The notes under the pieces: generated by a model
Told to the model about the DNA's origin: nothing
Database searches by the model: none
The model's input: only the letters and a program-made list of their open reading frames with translations
Program-made: the position numbers and the translations under genes
Shown: piece after piece, positions 1-11,522 of the stretch
Numbering within the stretch: position 1 is the first letter of the stretch
Layout: every line of letters begins with the position of its first letter
From: Staphylotrichum longicolle
Lineage: Eukaryota; Ascomycota; Sordariomycetes; Sordariales; Chaetomiaceae
Assembly (NCBI GenBank): GCA_019096155.1
Contig: JAHCVI010000003.1
Span: forward strand, 2,604,001-2,668,000
Length of the DNA: 64,000 bases
Reading direction: 5' to 3'

Positions 1-243
1 GACGGTGCAGGGATCTCTTGGGTTTTGCACTGTCTCACCTGCATCCACCATAACAACCTCGAAGCCTCACCTCCGCAACACAACCTCGACTCGATCGCCA
101 CTCGGGTCATGGTAGAGCAACCCAGCTGTGCGCAGATTTTATACGAAGCTACTGGTTCTCGTTGTTAGTCAGAACAACGACCCTCGAACCCACAAAACGA
201 CGACAATCCTCTACACCACAACAACTGCACAATCACCGCCAAC

Positions 244-1431
244 ATGAGTTCGCCGGCCCAAGGAGGGCCTACGGTCCCAAAGGACAAGGAGAAGGAGAAG
301 AAGGGATTTGGGAAGGTTTTGATGCGGATGAAGACGGTTTTGAAGAAGGCCACCGACCCATCTTCTCGTCGACTTTCTACCCTCGGCACGAAGGCTGGTC
401 CGTCAAACGCTGCCGCCGCCACCACCACCGCAGCGCCTGCGAGGTATGATTGATAATTTCTTTTGCTCTGCCCGCCCTCGCCATCAAGAAACGCACAGAT
501 GCATTGGGGGTCCCGCCGTCTTTGGCGATACGGTCAGTTCTCGTGTCCTAACCTGATGCCACAGCGAACCCGCCCAAGCGCCTGCGGCTGCCGAAGTCCC
601 TGCAGCTGTGGAAGCCACCAAAATTCCGAGATCGCAAATCTTCGCCGAGCGCGCAAAGAAGATTGGCGAGATGTACGGCTTGGAGCTGAAGCCCAGTGAA
701 TGGCACTCGACTGAGGGCCATGCTCTCCGCGTGGAGAAGCCCATCCGGATGCGTGTGCACAGGAAGTGCCATCTCTGCAGCACCTCGTTTGGCCTGGGCA
801 AGGAGTGCCCCAAGTGCAAGCACCCGCGCTGCAAGCAGTGTCCGCGTGTGCCTCCTAAGCGCACCGAGGCCGAGAAGGAGGAAAGCCGCAAGAAGCGGGC
901 GGCTATCATCAAGGAGCGGGCCGAGAAGGCGCCCATCATCCCCGACTGGGACCCGACCCCGAAGAAGATCGTCCTTAAACGGCCAGCAAAGACGGGTGGC
1001 CAAGACCTTTACTACAGGAAGCCCCGGCAGCGCATCCGGAGGACGTGCTGTCAGTGCCAGGTTCTGTTCACGGGTAACAAGACATGCGAGGGTTGCCAAC
1101 ACGCTCGCTGTACCGACTGCCCGCGAGACCCGTAAGTCCCAAGCCCGGATTATCGGCATTGACGGAGAGCTTTGCTGACACGCCACGCAGGCCCAAGAAG
1201 GACAAGTATCCGTACGGCTATCCTGGGGATGTGCCAAGCACGAAAACGGCGCACTATCAATGCGCCGAGTGCAGGCACATTTTCTCGTCGCCGCCCACGG
1301 ACGAGCCGGTTTGCGCCAAATGCTCGCACGCCAAATGCGACAGGCTCACCCCCAGAAAGGTTGAGCCCGAACCCGACCCCGAGATCCTTAAGAGCATACA
1401 GGTCAAACTCGAGAATATGAAACTCAAGTGA
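244..1431 (+). CDS. Protein with three Cys/His zinc-binding repeats, function unknown
   Basis: I read three exons: 244-443, 565-1131 and 1191-1431. The introns have GTATGA and GTAAGT donors and CAG acceptors, and splicing gives 335 residues. The N-terminal 70 residues are basic and then Ala/Thr-rich. From residue 135 the protein has a repeated pattern C-x2-C-x9-C-x2-C-x-H-x2-C-x2-C. It is complete in repeats 1 (C135-C159) and 2. Repeat 3 has a longer x13 spacer and lacks the last Cys. The repeats are separated by Lys/Arg-rich linkers. The spacing suggests structural zinc sites, and the basic linkers would suit RNA or DNA binding, but that is inference. I recognise the protein only as a conserved-looking ascomycete hypothetical. 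The start is the ATG in the context CCAACATGA that keeps the splice phase. Confidence 0.8.
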
Positions 1432-4400
1432 CAATAGTCGAGTCTCGTCATGCATGTCCTTGGATGGCTGCATGCACGACCGAGTCTATTGTCAACGGCA
1501 TCCTCGGCCTTGGAGGACAAGAGATGAGAGTGGTTTGGCAGAGCGAGCAGTGTTCTTTTTTCCCCATTTTTGGCATTATTCCCCGAAATGCATCCAGTCG
1601 TCATCTCTTCTCAGCAAGCATGAACCTCATTAGCTACGAAACACCTTGTCATTTTTCCTTGAGCCAGCATTTTACGAGGAGACTTTTTCAGAGCGGTCCG
1701 TGGATAACTTTGCATTCCCGACCCCGATTGCGCGCATAACCCCGGCTCCGTGGAACGCGGAGGACGACGACCAGAGCGAACGTGATCGAAAACCCCCTCC
1801 GCCCCGCGTCCTCCCAATTCTCCAGCCATATTGGGGGATATAATCTCATACGCCACACCAGAGAAGACTCGATCACGACCCGGTTGCTTCTAGACGGTTG
1901 CGCGCTTGGCTCTACGCCATCCGGCGTCTTCAGCTGGGCGGGGCGTGGGAGGGAAAATCTGATTCTTCTCAGCCCAGCGCAAGGGGGGGGGGGGTGGAGA
2001 GCGGGGAAGGCCACATCTGACGGACGCTGGGAGGCGGAGGAGGGGAGGGTTGGACGATGCTACAGCCGAGGCTTGGAGGTGCTCAGTCTGATGTGCAGTT
2101 CTCCATACGCTCATCCGAAGAGTCTCCAACCGGGCGGCTAGCACACAGCATGGACCGGACGAAGATCAAAAAGCGGGTTGAGGCAAGCGGCGAAAATCTC
2201 GAGGGCGGTTTCTGGTTTCCTATTTTCCGATTTTCCACACCCTATTTCCCTCCGCTCGGTTTACACAACCTCTTGATGAAATGATTACACCTTTTTTTCT
2301 CCTCCTTCGCATCACCTCACTTGTCCGTTGAGATTCCCAACCCATCAGTCTGTTGTTTCACGAAATACCAAACCAGCCGCGCTTTCCGAGGCAAGTTGAC
2401 GGGAATTCAATCCTGCCCTGCTGTGCAGTTTTCACAGGATGACTTTGAATTGCCAACTCTATCGTGTTGCACATGCTGCCCTTTTTTTCTCCTTCCCGGG
2501 GAACAGAAAATGACCAATCAAGCCCGCCCCTTTGTTCCATTCAGCAACAACCGAACCAACCTTGAACCCCACTGGTCCCATTCCATCGGGCCCTCGTTTG
2601 AACCTGGAAGGAATGAAGGTTTCCATGCCATGCTCATGCTTCTGCCGTGTGCCATGTGTGTGGGAACACAAAGCGGCGCATGGCAGGGGCATGGGCATGC
2701 CACACACACACACACAACACACACGCACATACACACGCACGCACACATAACACGGATACTGTGCGCGGAGCATAGGGCGTGGGAACGGCACTTTTTCTAG
2801 CCCTTGTTTCAGCCTTGCCCTTGGGTCTTTGCGGGTGCCAGCAGCGGGAATGGAGGGTTTGGTTGGTGGGTTGTGTGATTTGGGGGGTTTTCGGGCCCGG
2901 ACGGAGGACACGGCATTGGAAAAGGGCACGGGGATTCGAGTACGGTACCGTTGTTGGTTGGTCTTGGTCTGACCCTCCCTTTCCATACTGGCGGGTTTGC
3001 AGTTGGGTGTGTGTAGCGGTATTGTCGGGTGGATGACGGGAGGCCAGGTTTATTCGTTTCGTTCGTGCGTTTTTTGCTCTGCATCACATATCATCTGGTG
3101 CGCTGTTTGTCTGTCTGCCATCAAATTGGCGGTGCTTAACTACGAATACCGCCAACCGCTCCGTCGGAACCGGCTGACTGCTGATCAGGACAGGGCTGGT
3201 GACGCGAGCTGTCTTGTCTCAGGCTGCTGCTGGCCGGTTGACGATCAGTTTTTTCTGGCATTCTTCCATCGGTTGTTGGTGCGGTTCCCGACAGTTTGGT
3301 TAAGGCACTGTTACTCCCCTCCATAAGAACGGAGCCTCTCCCCCTGTGCCGGGCTGGAAACCGACCAACCAGAGACGGGGAACAAGACATTCCAGCATGA
3401 TCGTAATTGCCTGCTGACTGCATGGATTCCGGCATATTCGTGGGCGAGGTTACATAAGGTGCCCGTGCCGCAGCTCGGGCGCGCTGGAATCGGGCCTTTC
3501 TTTCAGGCTGGAACTGGAAGAGAAGGTGAGGTTTGGGGGTTGGTTGTGTGCCGCGCTCGGTTGGATGGCATGGCATGGCGCGACGGAAACCAGTCGCCTG
3601 GGACGTGTCCAGCGCTTCTCTCCTCCGGGTTGCAATATTGGGGATGGCCGAGGCCAGGGTCGGGGGTCTGGGCGTGGCTACCAAGTCCATAATTCGTTCG
3701 GGGAGATCGGGCATTGCCCTGCATTCTGCATTGCAAAACAAGTGTCAAACGGACGACTTACGCGTTCGACCGCGGTCCTCGAGGTGCCAAGTCTGCAAGC
3801 GAAGACAGTCAGAGAAGTGACAAGTGCAGAGGACTCCTCTCTGGGAACTGATCAGTGAACCCTCCTCTCCGGAAATATCCAGTGTCGGCCATGGGCTTGA
3901 CAAAATGCTGAGGACATGGTTATTATTTCCGGCCCCCACGTCGTGATCGTCGCTCAGCTGGCGGCTGAAAACCAGGCCAGTGGCCGGTAAACGAAAACCA
4001 GCGCGTGGGCCGTGGAAAATGGAAGGTTCTTTTGGACCCCTGCAATCGCATCGGACGGAGACATGACCTGACGATTCAATGATCGCCAGCCATCTTCATC
4101 TCGCACAGTAACATCATTGATAGTTAATTGGACAAAAGGAGAAAGCCCGACGGCTCCAAGGGTTTTTATGTACATGCCAACAAAAGCGAACAGACTCCAC
4201 CCTACCCGCCCGTCTTGTTCTTGTATTCTGCTGTAATTCTCAAAAACGGAGGCAGAACTCACCGCCTCTTCCCAGCCGACCCGGCGGGCTGGGAGGCTGG
4301 TGGAGACGGGGTCCACCGGCTGAGCACCGGGCTTGTTTCTTGGTTGACGGGATGAACGCTGTAGACTTGTAAACGCACAAGCGCAATGTTTGATCTTCCT

Positions 4401-4885
4401 TCATGAGTGCAGGAAATGGGAAAGTCTGGGGAGGGTTGCCCCTGCGAAAAGGGTCCGAGAAACGGAGCGGTAACGGAGTGGCTTCGCGCTTGGAGCTACT
4501 TGTAACTATGTGGATGATTTAGTTATGTGTTGACGACGCGACGTGGTCCAAAGCGGCAGTCATTTGGTGGAGGCTGTTGCGAGAACGCCTATGGAGCACT
4601 CTTGAGCAGAGCTGTAAGATGGAAGGATGACTTGATTTCATTCATGTCCTTTTGCCAGGCGTGACATAGATAAGTTAGATAACAACACTAAATGCGTCTG
4701 AACCTGGGCTGTTCACCAAAATGGGGTTCTTCAGAAAGACTGCCAGCCGGAAGACCTCCTCGAGTGAAAGATTCATCATGACTTCACTTCCTTTGGCCCT
4801 CATAAACGGCCCCCAATGCATGGTTCAAAAACAGCACACTTCAGACGCCTATACCATCCCATGACGGTCCAGCCAACAAGAACCC
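1432..4885. other. Gene-free stretch of about 3.45 kb
   Basis: No open frame here has protein-like composition or usable splice signals. The stretch holds the 3' flank of the zinc-repeat gene and the 3' flank of clr2, which are convergent. It contains a run of twelve G at 1983-1994 and a CA-rich microsatellite near 2701-2752. Non-coding RNA genes cannot be excluded by eye. Confidence 0.6.
2701..2752. repeat. Imperfect (CA)n microsatellite
   Basis: A run of CA dinucleotides interrupted by AA, CG and TA steps, lying in non-coding sequence. Confidence 0.9.
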
Positions 4886-6718
4886 CTAATTCTCAATCAT
4901 CCCCTGCGGCACCCGAAACTCCATCCCCACCGCCTCAGCCAACGTCGCCTTCCTGCCCGCCCTGCGCCCGACATAGTGCCCGCCGCCGCTATGCCCGCGG
5001 TTGTTCAGATACGCAGGCGCCTCCTCCAGCATGCCCCTCTGGACCCACGCCTGCAGCCTTCCCGGGTCGATGACGCTCATCAGCTTGTCCGTCACGTAGA
5101 AGCGGCCCTGGACGTCCGACTCGGCCCGGAGGACCTGCGCCGCGACGAGCACCCAGCTCCACCGCATCGCCTTGTCGCGCTCGATCGTGTTGCGCGTGGC
5201 GAGCTCCTCGGCGAGGGCCGGGGGGAGAGTCTCGGGCGGGACGGAGCCCTGTGGGAGCGGGTGGGCGGCGGGCGAGCGTATGGTGCGGTAGAGGCCGCCC
5301 TTGAATCGAGAGGTGGCGTGTGAGTTGGGGGGCGAGGTCGGCGTGAGAACTTGGATCTCAGTGATGACCATGGCTGGGTTAGCGTCCGGCGGAAGGATGG
5401 CGGCGGCCGGGTCGCTTTGGGGGACCGTGACGCGAATGGGGTCGCCGACACGCACCATCTCGGCGCCGAGATAGATGCCGCCGTAGTGCTGCACGCGAAA
5501 AGCACTGTCGGACGTGGCGCCCTGAGCAAGCAGGTCGAAGGTGGAGAAGGCGTCGTTGATGGCGCGGGCACCCATCTTGGAGGCTTCGAGGCCGAGTACC
5601 TGGCGGTTGACCTCGCGCTTGTTTGGGTCTGGCTCTTGCGAGAGGCGGGCGGTCATGGCCTGCCAGTTGACCGATTCAAAGGTCTTGTCCTTGAGCTCAT
5701 CCAGTGTCGTAGTGGGCACGCTGAAAGTGAGGAAGGGTCGCATGGATTGGCAGTCTTTGATGAGGCTTGCTTGTTCCAGCAAGGCGTGGCCGAGAAGGGC
5801 CAGCGTGAAATGGTAACTGGAGTCGGCGGCGCCAGGACGCAGGGCCGTGCCGGGTTTCGGGGTGATGGCGAGGATGACGCCCAGCCGCCATGCCGTGTGT
5901 TTGTACCAGACGAGTTCTCCCACGCGGAACACGTTGGTCCAGCCTGTTGTCCCAGGAGGCGGAGCCTGCTGCTGCAATTGTTGTTGTTGCGACTGTTGCT
6001 GTTGCTGCTGTATTTGTTGTTGTGGTTGCTGCTGCTGCTGTTGTTGCAACGGTTGCTGGATGGAGCCAGGTTGCTGCACAGTCGCAGCGGGCTGTGTGGT
6101 AGTAGTCGGTCGGGAACCGGCAACAGCGGGAACAGCGGCAGCGGCGGCAGCACCAACACCAGCACCAACAACAGGCGGCGGCTGTGTAGAAGCGGGCGCT
6201 TGGCTCCTCTCCCTCTCTGGCCTCACGCGCTCGAGATACTTGGGGCATAGGTCGCAGGGGCACTGGCTGTTGTCGGTCGAGTCGCTGGCCAGCCACAGGG
6301 CGTGCAGGGCAAACTCGCCGGGGGTGCGGTAGTTCGCCTTAGGTCCTGCCGGATGCCCATAGAGATAGTAGTCCCTGCCGCCGTCCTTCCTCACGGCGCA
6401 GCGCAGCTCGTAGCCCCTGGGGAAGCCGGCGAGCTTGTATTGCTTTTCTGGAGTCGAAGTCAGTGTCTGGCAACATCAAGGGGTGACTGCAGGGTACAGG
6501 GTGCAGTGTCTGCGCATACTGTCATCCTTGGGGCCGATCTGGTTCTGGAGATGGCCGGCGACGATGACCTCCCAGCGCTCGAGCTGCGTGATGTCCTGGT
6601 CCTCGCTGCTGTTCAGCGGTTTGTGGTCGAGGGTTGGCCACGACTGCCCATCGCTCCGTGCAATGTGGATGGGCCAGTACTCGGTGCTGGCGTCATTTTG
6701 TGCTGTTGAGCTTGCCAT
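4886..6718 (-). CDS. clr2: Transcription-silencing protein Clr2 (cryptic loci regulator 2)
   Basis: Two exons on the minus strand, 6718-6520 and 6447-4886, give 586 residues. The intron has a GTATGC donor and a TCCAG acceptor. The N-terminal part contains Y-W-P-I-H-I, a G-Y-E-L-R-C segment, a Y-L-Y-G-H-P segment and the C-P-C-D-L-C cluster typical of the Clr2 N-terminal domain. After a low-complexity Gln-rich linker comes a domain starting F-R-V-G-E-L-V-W-Y that fits the second Clr2 region. In fission yeast Clr2 belongs to SHREC (Clr1, Clr2, Clr3, Mit1), which deacetylates and remodels heterochromatin. A similar nuclear role is assumed here. The ATG at 6718 is used because upstream in-frame triplets are not ATG. 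The neighbours are unrelated. Confidence 0.82.
5966..6058 (-). repeat. CAG/CAA trinucleotide tract encoding poly-Gln inside clr2
   Basis: On the minus strand CAG and CAA codons alternate, giving a Gln-rich run broken by single Pro, Ile, Ser and Leu residues. It lies between the Cys cluster and the second conserved region of Clr2, so it is probably a flexible linker of variable length. Confidence 0.9.
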
Positions 6719-7160
6719 GGTTTCGGCTGAAACGACGCTGGGAGAGAGCAACAGTCCCTGGCAGGCGCGCGGAATGGAGCCGAGTCACGTGGAATCCACG
6801 TGTTTTGATTCTGTGTTCTTTCCAGGTTGTCAAAGAAGTGAGTGCCAGCGTGCCCACTTTTTCCTGCGCAGATTTGACTGGAACTCGCACTGTTGCCTTG
6901 TTCCTGCCTGTCACGCCCTTGTTCTCATCCCCACAGCCAAGCATCACCAAACTTCAACATGAGAGTCAAAACAACTCATTGAATAGCTTCCCGCTCCCAT
7001 TAGTTATTCACATACTGCATTCCTAGGCGGTTGACATACTGTATCACTCGCCTCGACCAGCCCCACCATCTCCACTTACTCATCCGACCTGTGTTGTTGC
7101 CGCAGTCCCGGTTCCACTGAAAATCTCTGCATCCGACTCAAACCTCCACAACAAGCATCC
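6719..7160. other. Intergenic, clr2 upstream region and tRNA 5' flank
   Basis: About 440 bases between the divergent clr2 start and tRNA-Leu. I see no supported gene. The sequence is moderately AT-rich compared with the coding regions. Confidence 0.6.
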
Positions 7161-7263
7161 GGCAAGGTGGCCGAGCGGTCCAAGGCGCCACGTTAAGGTG
7201 TTCAACCCTTAATCACAATCCGTGGTCTCGAAAGGGGCGCGAGTTCGAATCTCGCCCTTGTCA
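7161..7263 (+). tRNA. tRNA-Leu (anticodon AAG) with a 21-nt intron
   Basis: The acceptor stem GGCAAGG (7161-7167) pairs with CCTTGTC (7256-7262) with one G-U pair, and A7263 is the discriminator. A D-arm GCCGAGCGGTCCAAGGC follows. The anticodon stem CCACG/CGTGG encloses 28 bases: a 7-base loop plus a 21-base intron inserted after position 37. With T33 in place the anticodon reads AAG. A variable arm precedes the T-arm GCGAG-TTCGAAT-CTCGC. A long variable arm and an A discriminator fit leucine. CCA is not encoded, as expected for a nuclear tRNA. Confidence 0.92.
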
Positions 7264-8920
7264 GCTTCTTTTTCTGCTCCTCTCCCTCACTCCGCGCTGT
7301 TTGAGGAATGGGTGACTTTTTGTGTCTCGAGGATGTCATCAGCGACCATCTCGCTGCAGAACTACCGGTCCCAGCGACCAGGAAGTGAGGACCGCCGAGA
7401 TGAAGGCTTGCCTCTGATATCTAGGCCTACAGCAGACGCAGGACGAACCGCTTGGACCCGGAGAGCAACTCCTCTTCAGCGGGTGTCTTGGGGAAGTCCA
7501 TATGTAAGTTCATGCGGTAAAAACCTGCGTGAATATCAACTTGCAAGAAACGGAAAGACGCCGAACCGCCTGCCAAGAGACACGGAAGCGAGGATGAGGT
7601 CAGTTCCAAATGAGGGCTTATATGCCACAAGCGGCTGGTGAGGACGGCATGCTGCGGCAGAACGAAATGCCCAGGAGGCAGAGCATCCAGACCATGACCG
7701 CATCCGTCCTTGGGGAGTGGAATTGTACGGCGGTTGAACTTCACGCTCCGAAGCAATGGTTTGACTCAGTCTGGCAGTCGTGGGCGTGGATGGCTGTGGA
7801 GTCGCTGTCAATGCGCCTGTTTGAAACATCGGCTGCCAGGTCCCTCCCTGGTGCTTCTGAAGGAAACGTCCTCGACCAAAGAACACAGATTGTGGTCGCA
7901 TTTCTTCTTCACGGCGAGGTCTTTCCCCATGGCCGGGCCGCTCCCGGGCTCTGAAAACAGCGCGTTCCACCACGCAAGGAATCACGCGAGCTGGTAGGAC
8001 AGCCCCAACCGTGCCCGAAAGCCACAGTGAGTTGTCTTGCATCAGCACGCTGGCGAGAGATTGTGGTCGACAGCCCAATTTCCACGTCACCTTCGGGCCG
8101 CATCCCAGCATGGCGAGGCCCGCTCGATCTCGAGGTGGAAAAAGAAGCAATTCAGGATCGCCAAACCAAGCCGGCAAGCAAACTCTTCCATGAGGCTTAA
8201 GCCGGGGTTTTATTTCCCAGCCGGCTTTCTCCAGTGCCCACGAGCAAACCTGTCTGAGCTTGTCTGGGGCCGAGATCAACACATGGAGGCTCATTTCGCG
8301 AGCCGTTAGCGCTGCAACCTCGATTGGGCCAGAGCCAGCACCCCCCTGCCGATGCGTGTCCACTGCCGAGATGAGACAGCCAGGAACCCGTCCACATTGG
8401 CCCCTCTGATTGGACAGACCCCTGAGGCCATCGAGATGGACCAACACGGGGTGCCATCACGCCAGATGCTGCTGTTGGTCCGCTTCATTGGTCCCCCGGT
8501 CGTGCCCCGGAAAAAGCCATGGCCTTGGATGGGCCCCTTGCCCGTGGCGGACATCGCGCCTTTCCCTCTTTGCACCACCTTGTCCAACGTTTTCGTCGCC
8601 CATGGTCCTGGATTCAGGCCGTTCTCTCCTTTTGACCATCGTCGTTCGTTTTTCGCGATCTCTGTGCTTGAACCCCTCTCCCTACCCCTGAGGTTGTGGT
8701 TGCGACGACGCCTGTTGTATGTCGAAACACCAACTCGCGCATCGCCAGAAGCTCCCATCACCAGCACGTTCGTTCTGCGCGCTTCAGTCGTATGACGAGA
8801 GGAAATTGGGACATCTGAGGTCAGGGGTCGGAGATCCACCATCAGACTCAACTTCAGCTGCGCCCACGTCCAGTATCCATCCCCAAATCAGGTCGGCTTA
8901 CAGCGCAACCCCCGAAAGCA
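7264..8920. other. Intergenic, probable promoter and 5' UTR region of the SUN gene
   Basis: About 1.65 kb without a convincing gene. The longer open frames (for example on the minus strand at 7536-8447) have random composition and no splice support. Confidence 0.55.
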
Positions 8921-10418
8921 ATGAAGTTCACCACATTACAAGCCGCCATCGGGTCGGCCTCGCTTTTTCTGTCCGCTCAGCCCGTTTCAGCGAATCTCGG
9001 CCACCGGCACGCGCACGCGCAGTACGCGAGGCGGCATGGCCACACCCACGACCACCATGTCGGCGAGGTTACCGACGCGCCAAAGGTTGTTGCTAGGAAG
9101 GCGCCCTGCTCTCTGCCCGACCACCCGGACCTGGTGCGCGTTCCCGGCGCCGACAACCACGGCTTCGCGATGAGCCCCGATGAGCCCTGCGAGGACGGAA
9201 AGTGGTGCCCGCTTGCCTGCGTGTCGGGCAAGCTGATGGCGCAGTGGAAGCCGAACACGACGTACACGTATCCCGAGTCGATGGTGGGTTCTTGGCCGAA
9301 CTTCTCTCCCTTCCGGGTCTGAAGGTCTGATATTGACGCGTTTCTCCAGTACGGCGGGCTGTATTGCAACGGCGGAAAGCCCGAGAAGCCTTTCGACAAG
9401 GCCCCCTATTGTGTGGATGGAACGGGCGCCGTCAAGGCCGTGAACAAGGCGGGCAGCATCGTCTCGTTCTGCCAGACTGTCCTGCCGGGCAACGAGGCCA
9501 TGATTATCCCGACCGATGTCACAGACGTAGCGACGCTGGCCGTTCCAGGACCGGACTACTGGGCCGGCACTGCCGCGCAGTGAGCAACCCCCCAGCTAAC
9601 CCAAACCGTGGCGATGGAAGTGAGTGAGTGACGCTAACCCCCTTGTCAGTTACTACGTCAATGCGCCTGGGATACCCGCCTCGAAGGGCTGCGTGTGGGG
9701 CAAGATCACCGAGCCCATCGGCAACTGGAGCCCCTACGTCGCCGGCGCCAACACCATGGGCTCGGGCGAGACCTTTGTCAAGATTGCGTGGAACCCCGAG
9801 TTCCTGGCCACGCCGCTGTCCAAGACGACGCCGACCTACGGCCTCAAGATCGAGTGCCCCGAGGGCGGCTGCAACGGCCTCCCCTGCGCCATCGACCCTT
9901 CCAAGGGCGGCATCAACGGCCTCGACAGCCCCGTCGGCACCAACGGCGTCGGCGGCGCCGCCTTCTGCGTCGTGACCGTCCCCAAGGGCAAGACGGCCAA
10001 CATCGTCGTCTTCAACACCGACGGCTCCGAGGGCAAGCCCGCGCCCTCGTCCAAGGCGCCCGAGCCGCCCAAGACGACCACCTCCGACAAGCCCTCCTCC
10101 ACCAGCACCCCGCCGTCCACCACCTCGGCGCCGCCCACCACGTCCTCGGCCGCGAGCTCCAAGCCCACGTCCTCGGCTGCCCCGTCCACGTCCTCGGGCG
10201 TCTTTGTCGGAGGTATCTTCCAGGAGGTCGAGGTGCAGGGCCAGACGTCGTACAACTACTCGGCGCCGCGGACCACCGCCCAGCCGGCGCTGAGCAAGAC
10301 GGCCGACGCCGTGGTGCCCGTCTCGACCACGTCCAAGAACGAGGGGGTCGCCGCCGAGGGCGGCTCGGCCATTGCCGGGCTGGTGGTCGCGCTGATTGCT
10401 GCGGCCGCGCTGTTTTAA
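8921..10418 (+). CDS. SUN-family cell-wall protein, probably GPI-anchored
   Basis: Three exons, 8921-9283, 9350-9579 and 9650-10418, give 453 residues. A signal peptide ends near the Ala-Asn of residues 24-25 and a His-rich segment follows. The core begins at C-E-D-G-K-W-C-P-L-A-C and continues through Y-G-G-L-Y-C-N-G, Y-Y-V-N-A-P-G and G-C-V-W-G-K, the conserved Cys/aromatic pattern of the SUN family (Sim1/Uth1/Nca3/Sun4 and Adg3 relatives, assigned to GH132). A Ser/Thr/Pro-rich stalk and a hydrophobic C-terminus (A-G-L-V-V-A-L-I-A-A-A-A-L-F) indicate a GPI anchor. The likely role is beta-glucan remodelling in septation or wall assembly. Catalytic activity of the family is poorly defined. 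Confidence 0.85.
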
Positions 10419-11522
10419 ACGCAGCTGTCGCTGTTCGTTGTCGGTGTCTTTGTCGTTGTTTCGATCTCTTTTCTTGGGGCCAGCGAGCAGCAGCAGCAGC
10501 CATCTCCTCGCTGGCTATATCCTTATTCATCTTCTCCCGTCGACTTCCAACCGAACCCCCCTTCACGGCTCGATTCGACAACAACCCCTTTTCCCCGTTG
10601 TTTATAGACACCAGCCACTTTTCCTCCCTTAACCCCTCCCCCCTTCCCCCCCCCATATACCGCGGTTTGCAATCTGCGTTAGTGTTTATTGGTATTGGTC
10701 GCGGATTTGTCTGCGCGCCGACGATTGGGTTTCCTTCCTAGACTGGGAACCATACATTCTTTTTTTCTCCCGACTTTTGCTTCTTGCGCGGCTCTATGCG
10801 TCGCGATTCTTTTTTTCTCTTCTTTCGGCTTTTGAAGTTTCGTTTCTTGCGGCTTTTCGCGATATACCCATTTTTGAGTTTCGTTTCTTGGATTTGGACC
10901 TCGCGGTCATTGGTGTGTTTTCGACTTTGATCGAGAGGAGATTTGTGTGTGTTTTTCTGGGTTGGATTGGATTGGATTTGGTTTGGTTTGGTTTGGTTGG
11001 TTGGTTGACAGGTTATTATGTGCAAAGAGATGTGACGGTGATGTATGGCTGGAATGGAATGATGGAGGAGATGGAAATTGCTTGGTTCAACCTGGCCTGG
11101 CTGCTTTGGAATGAATGGTTTTTGGAGGTTTGGGGGAAATTCTCACTGAAAAGGTGTGCTTGTCTCGTTGGTCTTGCGGCTGGCTCTCGATGATGGTTAT
11201 GGTTCGGGGACAGGCAGGCAGACACGACAAGCTAGTCAATGAAAACCAAGACGATTGACGATGACAAGTGGATTTCCATGCAGAGTGAGTATCTTGTGCT
11301 TGAGAAGATGATGTTGGCAGTTGAGATAAAGTTCGGGAAACACAACAGCGGCCCTCTCTTAAATTCCACAACAGGAACACACGGAGAAAACCATGGCAAA
11401 TGAGCTTTGTCCATTGATATGCGTTGTGCTACGCTTCCATCACACAGTATCATACAGATCGTCTCATGTACGCCTTGTCCGACCAACCCAATCTCCCCCC
11501 TTCCGCCCTGCCCAAGCAATTC
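10419..11522. other. Intergenic between the convergent SUN and CSN12 genes
   Basis: About 1.1 kb of 3' flanks. The first part is pyrimidine-rich with many TTC and CCC runs. A TTTGG/TTGG repeat lies near 10961-11006. No gene is supported. Confidence 0.6.
10961..11006. repeat. Short tandem TTGGA/TTTGG/TTGG repeat
   Basis: Consecutive GGATT, GGTTT and GGTT units, in non-coding sequence 3' of the SUN gene. Confidence 0.8.

Noticed and set aside
5351..6250. A 299-codon plus-strand frame opposite clr2
   Set aside because: Antisense shadow; the Leu-rich run is the complement of the poly-Gln codons.
7536..8447. A 303-codon minus-strand open frame
   Set aside because: Random composition, no motif and no splice support; it sits in the upstream region of the SUN gene.
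9695..10741. A long plus-strand frame rich in Arg and His overlapping the SUN gene
   Set aside because: It is a shadow in a GC-rich coding region; the SUN frame carries the signal peptide, Cys pattern and GPI signal.
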